The translations under genes were made by a program, and so were the position numbers. From the NCBI GenBank assembly GCA_021018815.1, contig JAITYX010000017.1, positions 558,001 to 622,000 of the forward strand: 64,000 nucleotides of DNA, in the 5' to 3' direction. The notes below the pieces were generated by a model that saw nothing but the letters and a program-made list of their open reading frames with translations, had not been told where the DNA came from and did not search any database. Positions 57,835 to 64,000 of this stretch are shown piece after piece. The stretch is from Talinum fruticosum (taxonomy: Eukaryota; Streptophyta; Magnoliopsida; Caryophyllales; Talinaceae). Within the stretch, counting starts at the first letter, position 1; every line of letters begins with the position of its first letter.

Positions 57835-58052
57835 GCATGTTTGTTTTGGCATTTATAACAATATTAATAGCAGATAACAACTCATAACATTTAAACCTTA
57901 ACCGTAATAACTCGTAATGTATAATTTCAACTAACTCGTAACCGTTCATAATATCTCATAATAGCTCTCAACAAGTAACAACTAAATATAAACAATTTCA
58001 CAATAACTCATAACAGCTTAACAATTAGTTTTTACAGCTAAAACGAATAAGC
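57835..58052. mobile_element. MITE-like element rich in AACTCATAAC words
   Basis: The left end CATGTTTGTTTTGG and the reverse complement of the right end (CTTATTCGTTTTAG) are similar over about 14 bp. The interior is made of repeated TAACAACTCATAAC/TAACTCGTAA words. No convincing target-site duplication was seen. Confidence 0.45.
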
Positions 58053-58599
58053 GTTAAATACGATGAATTAGTTTTATGCATAAATACGATTTAGTTAAAT
58101 TATTTTACAAATTTGGATTATAGTTTGAAATATTTTACTCCTTTTTCTTTCCTTTTTTTTTTTTTTTTTTAAAGGATGATAAGTTATTGTAGACAATGGA
58201 GAGCAGTATAGGAGATACTTGGTGGAGGTGATAAGTGGCTCAAATGTCATGCCCCATGGAATCCTCCAATTTAACTTTTTTTTTTTTTTTGAAAGAGTCA
58301 AGAGGCAATCGATAACTTACTTGGGGGCCCATGATTTGATGGATTGGGCCTAACCATTTTCCTAGGCCCACACAGTATAGGTGTTCCTTTGATTGTGAAA
58401 TGAATCAGGTGCTATCTCCATCAGTTAGTGACTTATCCAACATTTTTTAAATTTTAATTTTTTTAAAAAATTACAATGGTAAGTTTGGAACTTACTGGGC
58501 CGCTACTGGAGGTAAAAGTAAATTTTATAAACTTCATATTTAAGAGAAGTTACCTTTTTTTTTTGGGCAAAAAGAAAAGTTATCTTTTGACGTCCAATG

Positions 58600-58872
58600 C
58601 TCTTACGTTTCAAAATACGTGTCGCTCTAAAATTATACGATAATATTAAGGAAACACAAAATTTATGACAAATTTTATGTTAAAAGACTAAATTGCCCTT
58701 ATATTTTATTGGAAATGAAAAGAAATCAATAAAAAAGAAAAGAAACAAAGCAATTCATAAAGATAAAGTTGGTAAACTTATAATTAATATGTCATTAGAA
58801 TTATAAAGTAACAAGTATTATAAAATGAAAAAAGTTAGTTAAACTAACATATATTTTGAAACGAAGGAGGTA
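58600..58872. mobile_element. Stowaway-like MITE remnant
   Basis: The ends TACGTTTCAAAATACGT and ATATTTTGAAACGAAGGAGG are inverted relative to each other, and the CCTCCTTCGTTTCAAAATA terminus is typical of plant Stowaway elements. The left terminus is degraded and the TA target site is not clear. Confidence 0.5.
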
Positions 58873-59159
58873 AATTTCGGCAAGTTAAAATTAGTGGCTC
58901 CGAAAATCAAACCCTATGGAATAAGTTAAATAAATTTCCACATCATATATACACCATTGCTCTTAGAGGAGCTTAGTGGTGATTATCCAACGATAAATAT
59001 ACTGGGCCAGGTTAACTTTGTCCTTTTTTTTAATTAAAAATTGGATTAGAATTGTGTTATCCTTTAATGCGAAATGGACGTTTGGCTTATACGGCGGTAG
59101 GATAATGGGTTACAGGAGTAACATTTACTACTTTTTTTCGAGTCAGAACTCTACCCAAT

Positions 59160-59450
59160 TAGATATTACTGTTTGATACGATAGTGTTTCAATCAACGTT
59201 TGTATTAATTTATAGTATTTCAAATAGTTTTTTGCAATTAAATATAGTTTTTCATATTTTGTTAAAATATGGATCCGTTAATTTATATTTGGTAATTTAT
59301 TTATATCCTTTTATATCAATTTACAAGACTCAACTAGTCCAACAGCTAAATTGAGCAAACATGTTTTTTTCAAACCCTCATTTGAACAATTATCTTCTAA
59401 TAATTAAAATCTAACAAATACCATTCACTCGAACATTTAGTTTTGTCAAA
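59160..59450. mobile_element. Decayed Tourist-like MITE (family A, copy 3)
   Basis: It shares internal stretches with the intact element at 40894-41326 (TTTATATCCTTTTA.(A/G)TCAATTTACAA, CAACAGCTAAATT). The terminal inverted repeats are eroded. Confidence 0.55.
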
Positions 59451-62400
59451 GAGGGTCATCCTCTAACCGTATATCATCGTGACGTTTCTAATAATAACGA
59501 TGATAATTCTCGATGCGAATTTTGCTTTCACAAAATTTGAAAAAATTTAAATATACATATGCAATTTTATCCCTACAAACAAACATACCAATTCTAAGGC
59601 GTACCATCATGATGATGTATGGTGATTTCCATCTAATGTCCAATAAGATTTTGTTTAGTGGTCATAAGACCTCCAGGTGTGTTGTGAAATTTGACAATTT
59701 TTTCTTTTACAAAGAATCGTTCAAAAATTCGGTGTAAATAAAGTTATAACTTTTTTTAACGAAAATAAAGTTTTTCTTTTTGAAACATGAACGAAAATAA
59801 AGTTATAACTTAGATTAACGTTAAATTATAGGCACGTGAGATGAGTAACTTAGATTAACGTTAAAATAAAGGTCATTTTAGGGGTGAATTTTAATAATTT
59901 ATAAAATAATTAATTATTTATATAAGGCATTTCTTTAAAAAAAACTTCACAAAATGAGTGATTAGTGATCCACTTATCCTAATTAAAAGTCGACCGAGAA
60001 CCTTTAAAATGTTCATTTTACTGTATCTTCTGTGTAAGACAAACTCACTTAATAATTGCTAAATAACTGAAATAGTTATTTGATCCTTAATGTTTTCATT
60101 TATTAGTTTTGTACCCTTTTTTTTTTAACTTCCAATTTATAAAAAATTTTTGAGAATTACTAAATAACTTTATTAGTCATAGTCTTAATTATCTCATGAA
60201 AAATTACCTAACTAAATAGTGTGTGGCCATGTGGGGGTCAATTACTTTAACTAATAAAGTCTTTATAAATTATTGTCAAAAATTTAGATTCAAATTCCGT
60301 TTATATCTACCGTAGGTAGTATCACCCTTTATATACATAAGAAAAATATTGGCCATGGGCCTGCATTAAGTTTGGACCCCAGCCCACAGAGCTACAACTA
60401 TGTTTCTCTGGGCTTGATAGTGAGCCTTTTGAGCATAGTCCACAACTACTAACCCATGATTATGGAATGTCTTGTTAATGGGCTTTCACCCCGTGCTAGT
60501 GGACTACTACCTATTTACAATAACAATAAATTTTTTTATTATCATTATGGAGTTTTTTTAATCCAATAATCCCTTTCGATCATTTCAAGACTCTTGGATA
60601 AGAATATTATTAAAAATTATCATATGATATTTTAATCTTTGAAGGTACTTATTTCTAATACCAAGTCCATGACTCTTTAACTGGCTGATTCGATAAACAT
60701 GTTAGCTTCATTCACATGGACAAAAAGATGAACATTTTTTTATCGAGTCCGATTTGATGAATAGTAAGATGATAAAATGTATCTTCAAGACATGATTCTA
60801 TGTTCAATTTATGTTCCTCTCATTATGTCAAAATAGGCATAAATGCTCTAAGCAATAAATAATAACAAGTAATGTGGGATGACTAATTCTCGTCCAAAAA
60901 TTTTAAAAAATTGTGGGATGTCTAATTTGTAAACCGCCACCATAACAAATTGCAAAATTAGTTTTGAAAAAAAAAAAACTAACTCCAAATTGGAGTATGG
61001 GCTTGAACAAATTAGTCTACCTAACTGAAAATTAGAAAAATGACAGTTGTACAACGGAAGCCTAACCCTCTCATCACACCCAGAGGAAGCTTGTAGGAGC
61101 TCACAACTTCAACCAAAAAAGTTACGGCCATCAAAATTCAAACCCCGATTGAGAGTATAGGGTTTTATATAATCATCAATATTTCAAATACGGTTATAAA
61201 ATAGATATCAAATTGACATTTATATGACGTGTCACAATCAGGTAGAAGATATCACAATGAAATAAGGAGTTTTAAGAATAAAAATTAAATTCAACCAATC
61301 ATAATATACTGGTGTATTTTTTTATGTACATTTTGCTAGTATAAGTATACTTTTACTACTGTCGTCGAAGATGGCCGTTAAGTATTTAAATGAAATTTTG
61401 TATTTATTACATCAGTATTTTTCCCCTATGTGCAAATATATTTGTTTTTGAGAGAATATTAATTCAATCATGGATGGTAACCAAAAGTAAAAACATAAAG
61501 AATAGATGGCAGAAACTGAGATAGCCAACCTCCAAAACAAGAAAACATTCAAGCAAGTGCCATTGTTGAGCTTTTTTTTTTTCTTTTAAAAAATAAAATA
61601 TTTAAAATTGGAAATTGGAAAAGAGCATGAAATGATGAAAATACAAGCAAAATTGTCACAAATCTTTTCCACAACCCTATATTAAGCAATATAGCTTTTT
61701 GCCTACATATCATAGGACTGTTGGTTTCTCTGAATTTAAAAAAACAGGGAAAAAACAAAGAGGGAACTGCAAAAAAGAAAGGCATAAAATTAAATATAGA
61801 AATCCTACCCAAATTAGACTAAGATTACATAGAATAGGAAACACAAATGAGGGCAAACAAGAGTTTCCATTATCTTTCCCTCTTGTTTTTTCATTTTTCA
61901 TTCCGATATAGAAAACATATAGCGGAAAAGTATAATTACACCAACAAAATATACATTAAAATTACAGTAGTATATTTTGATTGATTGATTTTATTTTTTA
62001 TTCTTAAAACCTTTATGTTTTAAGTATTCCCATAATTAGTAGCTGATACGACTATGTTTATATGTATTGGCTTTGCCAATAAACTATGGAGGGAAAAATT
62101 GTTTAAAGCATACCCAAATTAAAATGAGAAGCATTAGTTGAAGGAATGATAAGTGCTCCAACAAAGATGCTTACCCTTTTTTGAGTCTCTTTCCATCACT
62201 ATAGTTCATGGACCTGGGACACATAAAGATGAAAAAATAAATTTTTCTTTTTTTCTCGCTTAGACAATCTGACACGTAATACAGGTCCATAGACTCGGAA
62301 CAACAATATAAGCTCTACTCGACCCACCTCACGACGGAAACAAAAGCAAAAAAAAAAAAAGAGAAAAAAACATAAAACAAATTAATTAGATGGAGTTTGC

Positions 62401-64000
62401 TGATGACTTGACCACTAATTATATTAATTATTAAGCTAATTAATTAAAAACCCTAGTAGTTTAACATTCCATTAAATTCAGAAATCACAAGAGTTATAAG
62501 TAAGAAGCCTACTCATCACACTACGTATGGACCAATGAGATTCTTTCTCATCACCCACCAGCACCACACAACCATTGATTTATTGAGTTATATATATAGT
62601 TAATTAATTTCTATAATATATAATTTATCAAAATCATTAAAAAAAAAAATGAAGGCTCTACCCAAGCTTATTGGTGATTACCGCATTTGAATAAAAATAA
62701 AAATTGTTTTAATTTCTTTTATCAATAATAGAGGTACCTACATACAGGAGAGCTTTCTGTTGCTTTACATACCAGCCCCCATCTTTAATAATTTTTTTAA
62801 AAAAAAAAAGTTTTCTTATTTGTATATATATACCTAAAATAATATAATAAACCCGAGTGGAATAAGCACAGGAGAAAAGTTATGTGTAAATTACATAATT
62901 GGATACCCACTTGTTCTGGTATATTATTATCTATTCTACTATAATGTGAATAATTACAATAAATATATATAAATAACTTAAATTTCAGATTAATATATAT
63001 ATATATATATATATACATACTTTGCCTTAAATTTTTATACATAAATTTCCCATTAAATATAAAAATATGTTGTTTCAATTACATGATGGCAGGACCACAA
63101 ATGAAATAGATGAATATATGTACTACTAGAGAAATTATTTATCATAAAAAGAAGAGTACATTTGATGTTTTCCTGTTTTTGTCTCTACATTAGGGTGAAT
63201 TTCCAGCAATATGATGATCGACAAAAACAAAAAAATAAAAATAATTACGAATCTATGGCCATTGGCTTTAGGAAACTTTTTCTTAAAAATAAATATATTA
63301 ATTAAATACGCAAATAATAATTATTTTTTTAGTCGGGGAGGAACGAAAACTCGTTAATTACTAATTTTATTTAATAAATGAGAATTATAAAATTACGTAA
63401 TGATTTTAAAACTATAATAAAACTAATGTAAAATATGTTTTACATAAAAAAAATGGTTAAATTCAGCAAGTATTATTATATCAATAAACTGACTTAATAA
63501 ATAGAAGAGAACGATAAACGATACTCACATAAAGGATATATCCATACAGTATAATCACTGCGTAATTATCAAATAAGAGTGTGTGAATAGTGATATCTAC
63601 CCCATACTTTATTTATAGTTTAAAAAGATACTAACCATGCTGGTCCCTTCATCAAGTATGATTAAATAAACCCTATTTTTTTTTTTTTTTTATGTGGGTG
63701 TGTTTTGATGATTTGGAGTTGGGTCTCAAATGACCAATATATAGGGATTGATGTGGTTGTTGACTTAAGATTACCTAATTTGACCAATACTTTTGCCCTT
63801 TTATGGAGAGGAATGTTATAATGGTGCATCATAGACATGTTTTTGTCTTGTTTTTGGATAATGCTACCCCTAATCAACTTCATCTTCTTTGGGATTAGTG
63901 GATAATTGTAAAACTTTTAAATAAGAAGGAATGTAGTTTTTTTTTTTATGTTTAATTTATCTTTTTTTTGTATTGGTAAATTAAAGTTGAAAAATACACA

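Larger units (their letters stand above)
57001..64000. other. Gene-poor AT-rich region to the window end
   Basis: I see no supported gene. Recognisable items are MITE-like elements at 57835-58052, about 58600-58872 and about 59160-59450, GGCCCA/TGGGCC words near 58325-58370 and 60355-60490, and an AT microsatellite at about 62990-63015. The rest is low-complexity AT-rich DNA with scattered poly(A) and poly(T) tracts. Confidence 0.5.

Noticed and set aside
1..64000. CRISPR arrays, operons, riboswitches, phage or viral genes
   Set aside because: Nothing resembling them was seen. Tandem units here are few, AT-rich and without spacers, and gene structure is eukaryotic.

Overview
The window is plant nuclear DNA, most likely from a eudicot. 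The genes are short and intron-bearing, and the spacers are AT-rich. A plant U1 snRNA gene with an Upstream Sequence Element, a plant-type tRNA-Gln, many MITE-like elements and plant-only families (SINAT ligase, X8/PDCB protein, JAM-type bHLH, PMEI, NHL/LEA_2) all fit this. No operons, CRISPR arrays or prokaryotic features were seen.

Layout. 1-1.8 kb: NHL/LEA_2 membrane protein (+). 2.6-4.0 kb: chloroplast-targeted membrane protein, possibly MCD1-like (-). 5.1-16.5 kb: a local segmental duplication with three copies of a TFIIS-like gene (copies 1 and 2 on +, copy 3 inverted on -) plus a truncated pseudogene copy of the 2.6-4.0 kb gene. 16.8-20.9 kb: SINAT-type RING E3 ligase (-). 24.4-26.6 kb: UVSSA homolog (-). 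27.63 kb: tRNA-Gln(CUG). 27.8-31.5 kb: a KELP-like coactivator fused in frame to a Ty1/copia-type Gag with a CCHC knuckle. 31.7-42.7 kb: a decaying PMEI family (one intact, two pseudogenes, one fragment) around an X8/callose-binding protein gene (34.7-38.2 kb). 43.77-43.92 kb: U1 snRNA. 47.4-49.3 kb: bHLH13/JAM-like transcription factor (-). 49.3-64 kb: gene-poor, with MITEs, a 5'-truncated LINE with poly(A) and target-site duplication, microsatellites, tandem duplications and G-box clusters.

Two points stand out. First, the KELP-Gag fusion looks like a domesticated retrotransposon capsid: two DEK_C-like repeats, a PC4 domain and a Gag/zinc-knuckle module, with splice phases that all agree. 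Second, at least five otherwise well-conserved genes are each broken by one-base gaps, mostly in G/C runs (about 2776, 2857, 17049, 19069, 25194, 38058, 49021). Restoring one base brings the conserved protein back into frame. This looks more like consensus error in the assembly than five separate gene deaths, so 'frameshift' calls here should be treated with caution. The TFIIS copies and the PMEI pseudogenes carry additional changes that a base-call error would not explain.

The genes do not form a pathway. The neighbourhood is shaped by duplication and small transposons. Inside the TFIIS array, the paralogs act as empty sites that date a SINE and a Tourist-like MITE insertion in copy 2.
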